DNA from: Coniferiporia sulphurascens
Lineage: Eukaryota; Basidiomycota; Agaricomycetes; Hymenochaetales; Hymenochaetaceae
DNA length: 64,000 bases
Assembly: GCA_002794785.1 (NCBI GenBank)
Contig: NBBA01000006.1
Location: 1,798,001 to 1,862,000 of the forward strand
Reading direction: 5' to 3'
This document shows, piece after piece, positions 1 through 12,486 of the stretch; the first letter of the stretch is position 1; every line of letters begins with the position of its first letter. The position numbers and the translations under genes were made by a program. Below the pieces are notes generated by a model. That model was not told the origin of the DNA and made no database searches. It worked only from the letters and a program-made list of their open reading frames with translations.

Positions 1-1
1 T

Positions 2-1253
2 TTACTTGGTGTACCGTTCCGTATCCGCAAAGTCCCGCCCATGACCGACGACCCGGCTGCTGCATATTATCCCCTGGAGGAGGCACACACACGCAATCTC
101 GTACTAGAGCCTCTTTATGAGCTGTACCAGAAGAGGAAGGTTAAATTCCACCGGGTCATCTGGCTTAAAGGCTTTACGTGTCCGAACGACATTTTCGAGA
201 CCATCATGGTGAGCCAGGCGAATGACGCCGCTATGGTATGTGGAATGGACTGGGCAGAGCACAACGGCTTTTTCATATTCTCCGACCGCTGGCGTACGCG
301 CGACATTAATGGGGATCAGTTCCGTCAGTCCAAATCGTCTTCCTCCGCCTCCGCCGGTCCCCCACGCGACCCTGCTGGTGCCGCGCGCTATGGGCAGCAT
401 CTTCCTTTCCAAGTCTTCTGCTGCGAATCCGGTACGCACGTCATCGACCCTGCGCAAACGTATTACTCCGGTTTGCGCTATCGTGCGGGCACAGAGTTCG
501 CGAATCTCAGCACCGTAGAGGCCGCGCCACGACGCTCGTCCGATGCGCCATGCCTTGATAGTTCTCAGGCATTCTTCTGCCGCGACCTCTGGCTGAGCGC
601 CGCACGCGAGGGAGTGCGTGAGGTCGAGCAGCATGCTAGCGCGACGAGCAAGACCGGTGGACTTGGTTTTGGACTCGGCTTCGGCTGGGGTTCGGGTGCA
701 AAACCCACGGAGGTGCCCGCACCCGCTGGCGCACGCAGACACGCAAAACGCGCAGAAGAAGGCGGACACGCTCAGCGACAGCGGCCGCAGGGCGACGCCG
801 ATGCGAACGCAGGCTCTGATTTCGATGCGATGCCCGACGATGGGAAGGAGAGGAACCCGGTCCACTTGAACGTGTCGATGAGCCTTCCGACAGCTTTTCA
901 ATCCCGAATAGCATGTTCCGCCCTGCGCGTATCCTAGTGAACCCGCGATGCGTAACGACATACGCTGGTGTGAGCCACGCACAACTTGCTCTTGATCTCT
1001 TTGGACCAGACAAAGATGAAGATGAGCCCGGTTTACGTGAAAAGTATGTACTGGACGACTGGGAGGGTGCACCCGAGACTTTTGTTTGTCAGGAACAGCG
1101 GTAAGCACTGGTATTATTATTCGCCATTATTACAAAACTTGACATTTTCTTAGGTATACTGGTGGACGGAAAGCGTCCAAAACACAGAGACGTCTGGGTT
1201 TCTCTGTACATGCCGAGTTGGACAGTCCAGAATCTGAGGAGGATATTCCATAG
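2..1253 (+). CDS. CMT1/CAP59-like alpha-1,3-mannosyltransferase, 3' part (5' end outside the window)
   Basis: This is the C-terminal part of a Golgi-type mannosyltransferase of the cryptococcal CMT1/CAP59 family (CAP59_mtransfer), which adds mannose to surface polysaccharide. The frame is open to the left edge. Family blocks seen are RKVKFHRVIWLKGFTCPNDI, the acidic CGMDWAEHNGFF/FSDRW block, PFQVFCCESGTHV, CRDLWLSA and the C-terminal ILVNPRCVTTYAGVSH. The last block lies in a different frame (from about 895) from the first part (to about 610). The linker between them is low-complexity, and no convincing intron reconciles the frames, so the join is unresolved. A clear intron lies at 1101-1153, and the final exon ends with TAG at 1251-1253. 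The exact substrate is inferred from the family only. Confidence 0.8.
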
Positions 1254-1381
1254 AATGTAGACATCTATTTCATTATAGCCCTTTTCTCTGTTGCTGTCGT
1301 CTAATATGTATTATTGCTGCTTGTGCTTGCATTTGTTGACGCCCTTTCCTTCACTGGATTAGTGAATCGTATCTTCAAAGA

Positions 1382-3163
1382 TCATCTCGACAAAGTGACG
1401 GCTCGGAAGGCTTCGAAATCGTCTCGAATATTTGTGCACCTCGGACTCTTCTCCATGATACCATACGCTTCCGGGGGAGACTGATAAGTTGCTGATTGAA
1501 TGAGAGAAGCCGAGCGCAGGTTAGAGATCAATACAGTGGATGTAGAGACGTGTACAGACCTCTATGCGCTCCTTGCTCGTGGGATGCGTGGATTTAAGTC
1601 GTATGGAGCAGGCGAAGCTTTTTCTCGAGAACCGCCAGACGCTGATTTACCCTACGTGTTGGTGGGCACGTTATTCGGATGAACACCAAAAACCAGCAAA
1701 GATAAGTCCAAACATACTCTATTGCAGCCTGAGGATTGAAGCAGGCGCGTGCGCTGAGACGTAAGCCGATTTTATCAGCTACACGTCAGGCGAGTCAAGC
1801 CAAAAGTCAGGAAATATTTATTGCAGAAACAGCAGTTAATGCTATTTGGTTTGCATAGAACATCTGATGAAAATCTCGCACCTTCGAGCTCTTGTTCGTG
1901 CAGACTTGTCGACATTATTTGGTCAAAATTCCAGGATCCCTGTCCTTGCGACTAATAAAGCGCAACGGAAAGAGTATGACATCCTTTGCCTTAGTATACC
2001 GTTCTGCTGTGTGTCGTGCGACTTCATCCAGTAACCATTGAGCAGGTCAGTCTAGACACCTCATACGATATAAAATCAAGGCGAACTGACCAACATGTGC
2101 TATCTCTGAGACAAAGGTAGTATGAATATCAAAATCCACATCCGCGCCTGCAATTGTTTACGAACCATGCCCTAAGACGGCTGCAAGCCCATGTTCATCT
2201 TTGCATACATGAAGGAGGCCCGTGAATACAATTATTCCCCCTGGCAAATACAATAATAAGACACATAAAAACGGACCAAGACCTTAACAAAATATGGACC
2301 TACCGCTATTAGCCGTAGTATTCATTATCCTTTCATTGTCAATGACAGCTAGGCGCCATTCCCTCTGTCTCGTTTTTTCGACCTCGCCATCCTGGTCGTT
2401 GGACGCCGGATGTCCGACGACGCCCTCCTCTGCACTGACAATAGAGCCAAGACTATTCGCTTCAATGATAGAAGCGACAACTCTGCGGACGTGACGAGTG
2501 ACTGGATGGTCTTCAGGAAGGATATCGTTCTTGAACTGAGACAGAACTGAATTGTACGCGTCTTCTCCAAGCTTTTTTATTGGATTGATATGTTCATTGT
2601 GATCGTTAACTTAGGAATACATCCCGAGCCAGAAATTGGTGAACCTTACTTTCGCCTCGGCTTCTGGAGTGATACTTATTCTCCTCCATCTACCGCTTTC
2701 GGGAACTCTCTCCATTCGGCTATAAAATGTGCCTCTTCAGTGCGCTGCAGAAGAAAAGTAAAATGAAAGCTTACAGAGGATTTGTGTAGCATAAAGCGCC
2801 AAAGAGGGTCACAAGAGCTAATGAAGTGTACTTCGCAATCCTCCATCTGTTTGGAGGCCCTTGCTTGAGATTTGAACTATTGGTACTGAATACTCTGCCA
2901 GAATAGTATCTGCCTTTCGGAGGATATTTAAAACACGTTCCCCAACTTCGACTTGAAGGACGAGTACGTGGCGTATACGGATTATTACCGAGACTCGTAG
3001 TTGAATGGAACCTTGTGGATAATTTAAATCCCAAATTGTTTCCATCGTATACAGCTCTCCCGGAATCCAAAGCGAGAATCGGACGCGGTACCAGTATACG
3101 GCCCATGCGCACCGTGCTAGCCTGCTGTCCGTTCAAAAGGTATTTTGATAGTATAGAGCTCAT
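1382..3163 (-). pseudogene. Decayed OMA1 mitochondrial metalloprotease paralog
   Basis: This is a degenerate copy of the OMA1 gene at 40393-42511 and keeps nearly the same exon layout. Exon 1 (3163-2775) encodes a mitochondrial-type N-terminus ending in a hydrophobic segment. Exons at 2719-2650 and from 2571 encode VPESGRW and DILPEDHP. A 15-nt exon then gives the zinc-site HEIAH. Further pieces read VARHTAERY, EADKIGLRLSARACF, STHPTSKERIE and RDDFEAFRAV. It is broken: the stretch between VARHTAERY and HEQELE is shortened and needs a frame change near 1920-1940. A second frame change, with a stop in the original frame, lies near 1600-1640. The catalytic residues are present but the reading frame is not continuous. 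It could be a recently inactivated gene or a badly assembled one; the two independent lesions favour a pseudogene. Confidence 0.75.
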
Positions 3164-3968
3164 CAGTTCTATAAGGAATCTAGTTCATAGTCCAGCCATG
3201 AAGGAAGGCACGGCCGAAGGAAAAGAGAGAGGCGGATGGTAACTTCAAGTTTAAGGATAAGACGTCAAGGTCGAAGATCGTCATCATTGAAAAAGGAATA
3301 AAAATCCTAAATTGCAGCGGAGCTTTAACTGTGTTATCCTTTTCACACTTCAAGTTTCCAGTCAAACAGGCATCGTATTACGACATGAATCGAGTTTACC
3401 ACTCATTGGGTGCCCTTCAGTTGGAGGTTTTCAGTTCTCACTCTAATCGATATTGTTATGTTTACTACCAATATATTCTCTAAATAAAGTTACTAAAAAA
3501 CCCCGAGACAGGGATTCTGTTAACTCCCCTTTCCCAATCCTGGTTGGGATATAATCAACCGAAATAAGAATGCATGTTACCATATTGACATGGTCAGAAT
3601 ATTCTTTGCTCCTGTATGAATCCTTCAATAGCTACCGCCAAGGTCCGGAATGGCTGCCAACCTACGAACCTGTGGATTTCGCAGGCGTACCAGATACTGC
3701 GAGTGGCCTTACTAATGTTGTCACTCACATTTAGCGCTAGACATTACACGCAGACGGACTTACTATGTAACCTGCGAGAAAGAAAAAGGATAAAAGATAA
3801 TGACGATGCTAAAACAGTGTCCTGTGGAAGTCAGTTACATACATACAAGGGATACCAGTCAGAATTCCATTCCTCGTTATTCCCAACCAATACGCCCCTC
3901 AATCGACCTAGATTACCGATTTTCTTTCACTAACAGTACAAAATAACTACAGACTATACACATGTCAT

Positions 3969-3998
3969 CAGAATATTACAGAATATTACAGAATACTA
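3969..3998. repeat. Three-copy 10-bp tandem repeat
   Basis: Two exact copies of CAGAATATTA and one diverged copy (CAGAATACTA) stand in tandem, just beyond the stop codon of the minus-strand regulator gene. It is probably a simple microsatellite in the 3' untranslated region. Confidence 0.7.
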
Positions 3999-4067
3999 CT
4001 TTCCGATACAATCTTCACGCAACTACTGGCGGGACTTCTCACAGCTGATAACAAGTGACAGACCCCG

Positions 4068-7000
4068 TTAGATCCAGGACCCGTAGGCCGGATCTCCAAT
4101 GACTGATCCCCAAGCATCCCTTATCGACCGGTCAATCTCCCCGGCAAGCGGACCTGATGGCATATTCGCGCTATCCCCTATGAGGAAGTCAAAGTTCGAG
4201 TTGAGGGAGTCAGCCATCCTAGACCCCGATGAACTGACTGATGGGCCTCCAGGCCAGGGCATTTGTCCAAGTCCAGACGTGGACTGACTACTTTCCGAGG
4301 TGTCTACCCATCCCCCCAACCAAGGTTGTAATCCTAAGTCTTTGTTTGAGTATGCGTACTCCTCGAGTGCTTGTGTGAAGATACTATCCGTCCCTTGGTC
4401 GCGAGACACCGAGTGTCCCGCAAACGCCGCTGTTTCGCCGCGCATGGCCGGACCGCGAAGTGAGGCGGAGTTTGGAGCTGTTGCGTTTACGTTGCCAGCC
4501 AGAGGCATGTTCCCGAAAGCGTCCCCAGGTGGGTATTCCATTCCAGAAGACTGAACTCCCTGGAAAAAAAGCTTTTCGTATTGTCTATCCGGCACTTGCG
4601 TCTGGAACTGCCGCCGTAATTGATTCGTGGACGGACCCTTGGGGAAAAGTAGTTCTGTAGGGGAGACATGGTAGGAAGATCCCATGTCTTTCGCGGGCCC
4701 ATCCTCTACGGGGGACGCACTGGAGCGCGGGGATCTCTTGGTATTCTTGAGCTTGACATAGCGCGCTGTTCCGCCAAGGATATGAAGTTCTTCATCCACA
4801 CTTGGTGCTCTGCCCGTTTCGGAGTAAATGGAAGTTGTAGATGCCAAACCGAACCGTGGGAAGTCTCTCGGACGTGAAAAGTGGTTTGCGATGCGGGCTT
4901 TTTCGAGCAGGCGAAGTAGGACAGGCTGAGATATAACGAAAAAACATATGAGTTAAGATTTTTGGACAAGTTTCAAGATCAAGCATACCAGACCACTTCT
5001 CACAACCGGATGCGATTTCGCTCGCTCGAAAAGCTCGACAGCTAATTCGAGCTCTTTCAGCGCAGCCGCAGCCACAGTGCTCGAAGGACCTCTGACGGCA
5101 ATGGAACCGACGATGACCTATTTAGAAGTTGTAAGTCAAAGCACTCGTCGTGCAATGAAAGAGAAAATATGGCATACGCCGGACGTAAGCGCATGTGTCC
5201 ATAATATCCATTGACGCAGTAGCAAAGGAGAATGTGTGTCGAAGTACAATCTCATAACTTTAAGCAATGTGATTGCACTGGCGTATGTGGACAGAATGGA
5301 CGCTGCGAATGGGCTGCAGAGCGGTTGAATGGGATTCTCGAGTAGGGCACGTGCGAAAAAGTTGCGGTGGAGAAATAACAGGGCTGTTGTACGTGGTTAG
5401 ACTCCGTTCTCAATTAGATCAGTCATCGTCCACACCTATTTCTTTTGATAAGCCCCACATATAGCGACGCAGGCTCACGCTGAAGTCGTCCGTGGGATCG
5501 AAAGACGACCAAAACATCGATTGTGGCGCTTCAAAGTCGCGCACTCTTCTGTCCAGCTCCAGGATCTCTGTGTATTTGAGGGTCCCTACGCGACAAAGGC
5601 ACTCTGCAATCGGAGCTACAACTTCTTTTGCGAAACGATATTTCCAGTACCAGACTATGCGGGATATCACAGTAAGCCGAGGAGTAAGCCTACCAGCTGG
5701 GCGACTCACAACTAGGTGCAATGGTGCCATCCTCTGATATGGTAGCCTCTGTATCCTGGGGAAACTCGCAATCCACCTCCTGCAGATTGAACGTTGCCGG
5801 TCTACCTGACTCCAGACTCTTGAAATATTATCGAATTCGGTCTCAGTAAATGTTCAAAAAAATGCACTAAGAAGACACTTACTTTCCACTTATCGACAGC
5901 AAATATTTCCCAGAAAAGGAATCTTCTGCGTTGTACGAGCTTATGTTCCATTTCCCAACGAGCGGGATCACGGTCTATTAGGGATGTCAGATTTGGGCCA
6001 ACAAGGATGTCGGCAAAACCTTACGGAGGCCTATCTGGTGTCACGTAAGCAGTATTACTGGGTTACTAGCGCGTGAAGGACGAGCAATAACTCACACTAG
6101 AAGCAAGAGTAAACCCAAATGTCATCAACTTCCATGCAGGCTCTAGTGAGGCGCTGCGACAGGAATGGAATTGGTAGGCAGCTAGCATGAGAACTGTCTG
6201 TAGCGACTCCATTGAGACCCCTGCAAATATGGGACGCAGGCACAATGTAGCTCGGGCAAGTTGGATGTACAATTCAGCCTCTTCGTTTATGATAGGGAGA
6301 GTAAGATCACCCACCGCCCCACATGCTAAAACGGCGAGCAAAAGTGGGAGGCGATAAGTGAAGTCGTTGGCTCTAGAATCTTCTTCATCGGTGTCACTGT
6401 CATTTGTATCACCGCCGTTTGCACGAGCAGTGAAGGGTTTGTACACCGTCGGAAGAAGCTCCTCCATGATCTGTTCGCGTTGTACGATTCGGCAAAACCA
6501 TGCGATATTTCCCAAGTATGCTTCAACAAGAGCCGTTGCACGCGCGTATGGAGGCAAGCTGGCTTTCGCCAGTCTCAGGATCTCTTCCTTAGGCAGACAC
6601 ATAGGTGTAAAAGGGAAAGCATCATCGACACACGCGATTTGCTCAGACAGATCATTGGCGTTTCCTGTGGCTCGTTCTGGTTGTTCCTCAACCTGAAGCA
6701 CAATTTTCTCAATGAGACATTGCGGTAACAAAAGGATCAAACTCACCGTTAGCAAAGCCTATGAATTCCTTAAGAAACTAACTCATGTAGCGACGAAAGT
6801 TGACAAGCTGGTACACACACCTCAGACGCGACACGACCGAAAAAGTACGCCTCCCCGCGATTTGATATCGTCAGAGTTCCAAGAGCACTACTCAGTTCTC
6901 CCGCGGGATCAATCCCATCGATAGCCGGATTCTCGTCCGCGACCGGAATGTCGACACCGTTCTTTATCAGTAGCAGCTCTTCGGATAGGAGAGGGTGTGT

Positions 7001-7610
7001 AGTCGGCGATATGCTTGCCTGTGCAATTTGTAGAGCATCTTCGAGCTGGCGTATGCGCTTACTCATTTCCAGGAGTTTTTTGTGAAGTTTATCCGTGTTG
7101 GCCAACACATATCTAACAGGAGTGATTAGCCTAGAGTGTGTAATGCAAGGAGCTAGATTATAGTCCACCTCGTCCCGTGTCCACCAGAGAGCGATCCTAA
7201 ATACCTTGTTCAGCTTCGTCTGAGTATCAACTGTAGAAATACCAAACTCACCGTTGGGACAGATTGTCTGACAACCTCGGCGTTCGCATGAAGTGCAGGG
7301 AACCTAGATCATAATAGCTTATGAGTCAAGGGATCGCGTACATGTGTAAGCTAAGTGGATCAGCAAGCATACCTTTCTGTCACACTTAAGCTTCAATCTG
7401 ATCATTATTTCCACCGTTAATTGTGTTAATACGATGCCCGCGGTGAGAGATACACTAATCAGCTCGCCTCCTACACTCTGCACAGGACGCTTCGCCTCTG
7501 GCTCGTCGATATTCTAGTTCACGCTCACGCGTTTTGAACTTGTACCGCGACGTTTGACCCACCCGGGCCAGCAAATCAGGTATATCTCCCCCTGGTCCTT
7601 GATCAGACAT
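4068..7610 (-). CDS. Zn2Cys6 transcription factor with fungal_trans domain, copy 1
   Basis: This nuclear regulator has an N-terminal Zn2Cys6 binuclear cluster (CAECRRLKLKCDRKVPC, then CERRGC and C) that binds DNA, spread over the first three exons. A coiled-coil linker follows (KLLEMSKRIRQLEDALQIAQ), then a middle homology region of the fungal_trans type (LACGAVGDLTL, GRPATF, EVDCEFP) and a low-complexity C-terminus likely to be an activation region. Exons: 7610-7468, 7397-7373, 7303-7252, 7196-7169, 7112-6821, 6758-6747, 6692-6096, 6034-6025, 5974-5883, 5818-5710, 5654-5436, 5383-5178, 5117-4989, 4925-4068. They sum to 923 codons without a stop. The first intron uses a GC donor. Two exons are only 12 and 10 nt. 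It is a clear paralog of the gene at 35801-39646. The target genes are unknown. Confidence 0.88.
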
Positions 7611-10600
7611 CTTCTGCTGAGTCGGCAGAACAAAAGTAAGGGTATTCGATCTGGAAGAAAAGACTTCAGCTTGCAGGGAGCAGCGTTATCGTTGTTATAG
7701 GCAGGTTTTTCACAGCTGGATCTGCCAGTCACTGTTAGCGTGATTGCGGTACTTGTGCCGTCGGCAACCTTGCCGACTCGGAACTTCGCAAACGCTTCCG
7801 AAAATTTTACCCCATACGCAAGTTAAGCCGCCCCGAAAACATGTTTGACCAGCTAATTCGGTGATGGTTTGTCAACATACTAATGCCAGCTCCGCAACGC
7901 GTGAGCACTGATACAGGGGAAGCTTGCATTTGTAAACAGCCGTCAGAGCCCGGACCGACTTCTCTCACTTGCTCGGTAATGTTGGCAAGCTATTGACGCT
8001 TTGCTAAAAGCTACATGCATTTGCACCAACTTGAACTTCAATTTATGAGTCTTCCCAGATGAAATGCGTCGTAAACTCGACGGAAAAGCTGCGATGATTC
8101 TGCTTTGAGTTTACATTGGCGGCGGCCGTGGCATCCGATTCGCGATTGGCCAGAGCTCCAAGTTCGTTTTATAAACGAGGGAAAATGAAAAAGGCGTTTG
8201 AACTTTGAAGACCAGCATAACCAAATATATCGGGAAGTTGTGTCCCACGGCGAGACATATATTACGTAAAAAATAAATCGATACAAAACCTCTGCATTTT
8301 GCTTCCGGTAGCACTCAAATCCGAACTATGATACGCCGATGCACGAATCTACGTGCATTTTCTGTATCCTGCAGGTTTTTTATAAATTGTGTTTCCTTTT
8401 CATGCAAAATGACTGTCATGTAAATTTGGCGGGCAATTAGTACATGTAGGTTGTCTGAGACTGAAAAACAGTGCAATCTGTATGCATTTTTTGTCCCCTT
8501 TTGTCACTCTTCAGACATTATGCTCCTATTCTACCCAGAACAGCGTGCTAATACAATATACAGTATGAAACACGTATTGTCCTGAAAAATGGCAGTTGCT
8601 AATAGAATTGGTCGTTGTGCGAGCCGGCAACCTCCGAGAAGCCGTTCTACGGGTATTTCGATGGTACTCTCAAGGCTTCACGACGAACGCAGCATTTCAC
8701 TGGCAGTCTCACAGTGCGACCCCCGGGTAGTTTAATTGTACGGATGTTCGGGATTGCGGTCTTGTAATTAGGGCGTCCCTTTGTGGTAGGCCTAGGTCGT
8801 ACGGTAGCACTGTCTCCCGGGCCGTGCATCCGCGGGCATGAGGGTGATATTAACATCCTCCTCATCATGTACCTCTTGACTAGTCCACTAAAGTGACTTT
8901 TTTCCTAGCCTCAACGCAAGAGTTCGCAGGTCTAATAGTGTTCGCCGTATGCATTCACCTTCTAGCAGTTCTTTGTCACTCTTATGAACCGCTCTTGTGC
9001 CTCGTGTCGCGCCGCAGTTCATGCCAGTGCATATCGGACGCCTACTTTTCTCAAGGTCATTTGTCCGCATGGCGGCGTATCAATGGATGCAGTGGCGTTT
9101 GAGCAGAAAGATCCATATCTTTCGAGCTGAATATGAATCAGTGCGATGGCTAGAAGGCGTGTTATACTTGCTACGAACTCGCATCGTACGGGTTCAAGCA
9201 ACGACCTTAATATAACTCCTTTTCAGCATCCTGGAGTTTTGTGCTTCCGATTCTTTCGACGTGTCGGATGATCTGTATCCGTACCACACACGCCTCACCC
9301 TGAACAATTTTTTTTTTTCACGGGTGCAGGAGAGCTGTGAGTTTACCAGACAACCCGTGGGAGTCCGAGATCCGCATCTGATCATTCGCAGCTTTCATTG
9401 CGCCTTTCAGTACGCTCGCCATCGTCAATTTGCTTCTTGACTTCCCTCATCTGGCACCTGGGGTCTGGGAAAGGCGCCTTTATGCCGCGCCTCCCCCCGT
9501 TTCCATACAGCATTTACCAGTTTCGATACGCATTGCGAGGACAGGTTCACCTGGCTCAATTTCAAAAAATATCTGCGATTGTTGATCCATCTCTGTTGCT
9601 ACGCGATGCCAGGATACTTGCATGTACCGCCGCACCCTCCGTCAAATCGCCGCGACTATCGCGCCCGAGATCAGTGGATGCTTTGTCGGATTGGCACAGT
9701 GACGCCGAAGCGACCCACGCGTGATGTTTGGTGAGGCGCCTGTCGCCCACTGCGCCGCGTTTCGACATCAGGCACCAGCCAGTACAAAGCATCAGATACT
9801 ACGGGTGACCATACCCGCATCGCGCCATACACATCGGCAGAACCTCAGCGGAAATTTTGTTGCCTTGTCGGGCTTTCGATTAATGGCGAAAGCAGTGCGC
9901 ACTGTTCAAATGTCCAACTGCTCCGAGTCGTCTTCTTTCTGGGATCAGGTGCGAGGAACCTTAAACTCGGGTTTAGATATGGATTATTCCCCGAAATTGT
10001 GTCCTTGCGTATGTGAAGGACCATGTCGGTTATGGTCAGCTTGACGTCTTTGGGATGTACCCATTTTTCTCCAATGGTCGGTATTTTGACTCCTGACCCC
10101 TGAGTCCCGAATTTCGGCTCCTGGCTTCTGCGTTCACCCAGTGTTCTCTTCGATATATTTTAAGCTGATTGCGAAGTTCACTATTTTTTTTCTACAGAGT
10201 TACGACGTCTTGCTAATTTAATACGATTTGTCTAGGCGACTGGACCCTCAAACCCCGAAAGGATGGGTGTTATGGCGGCCACCCCTGTTGTGGGCGGCGT
10301 GCCTTCAAGTTCCATTCCTTCCTTCTTGATGCCTGACCTCAGAGCTTTTGATATCTGTACTATCAGCTCCCGACTTCTGTCCTTCTTACTGCTCTCTATG
10401 CCGCTCCCTGTTACCGTTCTGCCGTTCTATGCCCTTGGACTCCGACCGTGACCCATGCGTCGTGCTCTCCTCGCCGTACTTCACTTCCTTCGTTCTCGCT
10501 CGATCATTTCTCCTATCCCACCCACTTCTTCTCTCAGCTTCAATTACACGGCGCTGAATGGTGTCCTCGACTTCGCTTCTGAAATGCTCGTTGATAAGCG

Positions 10601-11446
10601 CACTGTTCCAAATTGGAAAGCAAACCTCCGTTATGAAACACCGATGAAGTAAGGGACGGGTGCGAGAAAGAAAGAAAAAGGCTGTCCTTCCGGTGGTTAT
10701 TCAAATATGCGCAGGTTTTGTCCGTATCTTTCCAGCTTCCCTTCTTTTCATCTTGCGAAAATCAGTATATCTCTTTATTAGGGGGAGCTTTTTCCGGAAT
10801 CATCCTAGGCGGCTTGATTTGAGTTCTTCCATCTTCAAGCGCTCAAGCTCCTTCACCGGCATGACCGATTTGATCAACAAGCCCGTTTATCATGCTTGAT
10901 TGTGTTTTTATACATCTTTAATGTGACGGCGGCGTACGCATATGATCCTCTCCGTCTTTGAGTCTGTCTCCTTCCTTCCCTCTATAACTTTATCCGGGCG
11001 CCACGCCCGCCGACTCACGGCCTACTCCCTTCCCCGAGAAGGTCACTGAGGAAGGGAGAGAACACCATCTCTCCGCGGATGACCCGAAGAGCTTGATTTC
11101 ACAGGTATTTTCGACCTTCTCGCGCAATTTTTTCCTTTCATGGAGCCCGTTTGCCGTACGCGGCGTGTTGTACGGTGCCGGCGTCTGTACGCCGTCTTTC
11201 GCTGTTCACACTGTGCAGTGTACCCCGCGCGTTGGTTCTGCGCGGACCTGTCTCATGCTATCAATTAGCACCGTGCTCTAGACAGTCACATTCATCAGTT
11301 GGACCCGACAAGGAACTCCGGTTTTTGTCACTTTAAAAAGCTGCGAATAAGCAGGTGCTGGTGCTGCTATTATGTGATGGCTTCTGCTTCCCGCCTTGGT
11401 GATGACGTTGGCTGAATATTTAAAAATACGACCCTGTCCCTTTTTG
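7611..11446. other. Gene-poor stretch between the regulator and a short inverted-repeat element
   Basis: I see no protein family, RNA gene or long open frame here. All frames are short and read as non-coding on both strands. Pyrimidine-rich stretches occur around 10260-10560. It could be old, decayed repeat sequence plus the promoter of the regulator on the left. Confidence 0.5.
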
Positions 11447-11654
11447 TATAGTCAAACTCCACTTACGGTATAGAGGATGTAAGCAAATCCCGTTTGCCGA
11501 CGGCTAGTCAACCTCAGATCCCTAAGTAAATGCCCCATTTTGGCTATGCATTATCTTATAGGGATTTCCTATTTACCAATTTGGTGGAAACCCAAGCTTA
11601 TACATTAAAGGGGTTATGCATTGAGAGGAGGATATCACGGGAAGTTTGACTGTA
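11447..11654. mobile_element. MITE-like element with short terminal inverted repeats, copy A
   Basis: A segment of about 208 bp starts with TATAGTCAAACTCC. It ends with GGGAAGTTTGACTGTA, whose reverse complement reads TACAGTCAAACTTCCC. No coding frame lies inside. Two internal blocks, TACGGTATAG near the left end and AGGGGTTATGCA near the right end, recur in the same order at 60759-60845, so this is a dispersed family. A flanking TA may be the target duplication. The family is not named; classification as a non-autonomous DNA transposon rests on size, the inverted ends and the second copy. Confidence 0.6.
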
Positions 11655-12486
11655 CGTGTATAATATACCATTAGATCATTTCGAGTCGTGTAAAAAGGAA
11701 GGGTTTTTATGTGCTGTGTCCGATCAACACCTATGGATGAAGGGCTTCGTGTGGGACCTCTTCGTCAAAATTTATTTAGTTGTTCCTTTGATCAATTTGA
11801 ACGTGTCCGTTAAGGGCATCCGGTCTGTTGTAATTTCGTGATATTCACACTACACAAGTGCTCGATGGCACAATATTGCGCGCCGCACACCTATGTGCCT
11901 GACTGCGGCTCACACAGTCCACGGAGTGTGTCACGTCAGTCTCAGGCTGTAAAACGGGAAATGAAGACTTGGAAGGATCTGTGATTTCGCACTCTGAAGT
12001 CTCCAATTCATTAAAAATTTTTAAAGGCATATGCATATTATCAGAAATCGTTTATGGCGTAAAAGAGCGTATGAACGAACGTGCGCCCATCAACACTGCA
12101 GCCTAATGCCTGACAGCTAAGTAAATATATAGCTAAGATCAACAGTCCATAGTCCGTAACCGGAAGGTAGTACCTATTCCAAAAGGTTAGATGGTGAGAA
12201 GACGATGCTCGAGGGGGAGTGTATGGAGTACGTGTATAAGTGAGGATGGTGATATGTAAGAGGCAGGCATAGTTAGACTGTACAAGAGGAAAGAGAGGTG
12301 GAGGAGGAGTGGAAGAGGATGTACGAACGTGACGATCCAGATGCCCCAAAACAGAGTAAAAAACCAGATCAAATGCCCAAAGCGGAATTACAAAAGACAA
12401 CCAAAAACAGAAAAGACAGGAATGGGGTAGGTCCGTCTATCATTCGTAACAACCCCAGTGCATCTGTCGAACAAGCTGCAGCGTGC
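11655..12486. other. Intergenic stretch without a recognisable gene
   Basis: The region lies between the inverted-repeat element and the stop of the GT2-like gene and holds the 3' flank of that gene. The frames on both strands are short and resemble no family. Confidence 0.5.

Noticed and set aside
104..1108. 334-codon minus-strand open frame
   Set aside because: It lies antisense to the clearly conserved mannosyltransferase; its translation is low-complexity and resembles nothing.
2349..2570. 73-codon frame taken alone as a small gene
   Set aside because: It is the antisense-frame shadow of the OMA1 pseudogene exon; the homologous frame is shifted.
3355..3370. Sequence CAGTCAAAC resembling the inverted end of the short transposon
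   Set aside because: Only nine bases match and no internal blocks follow; a chance match.
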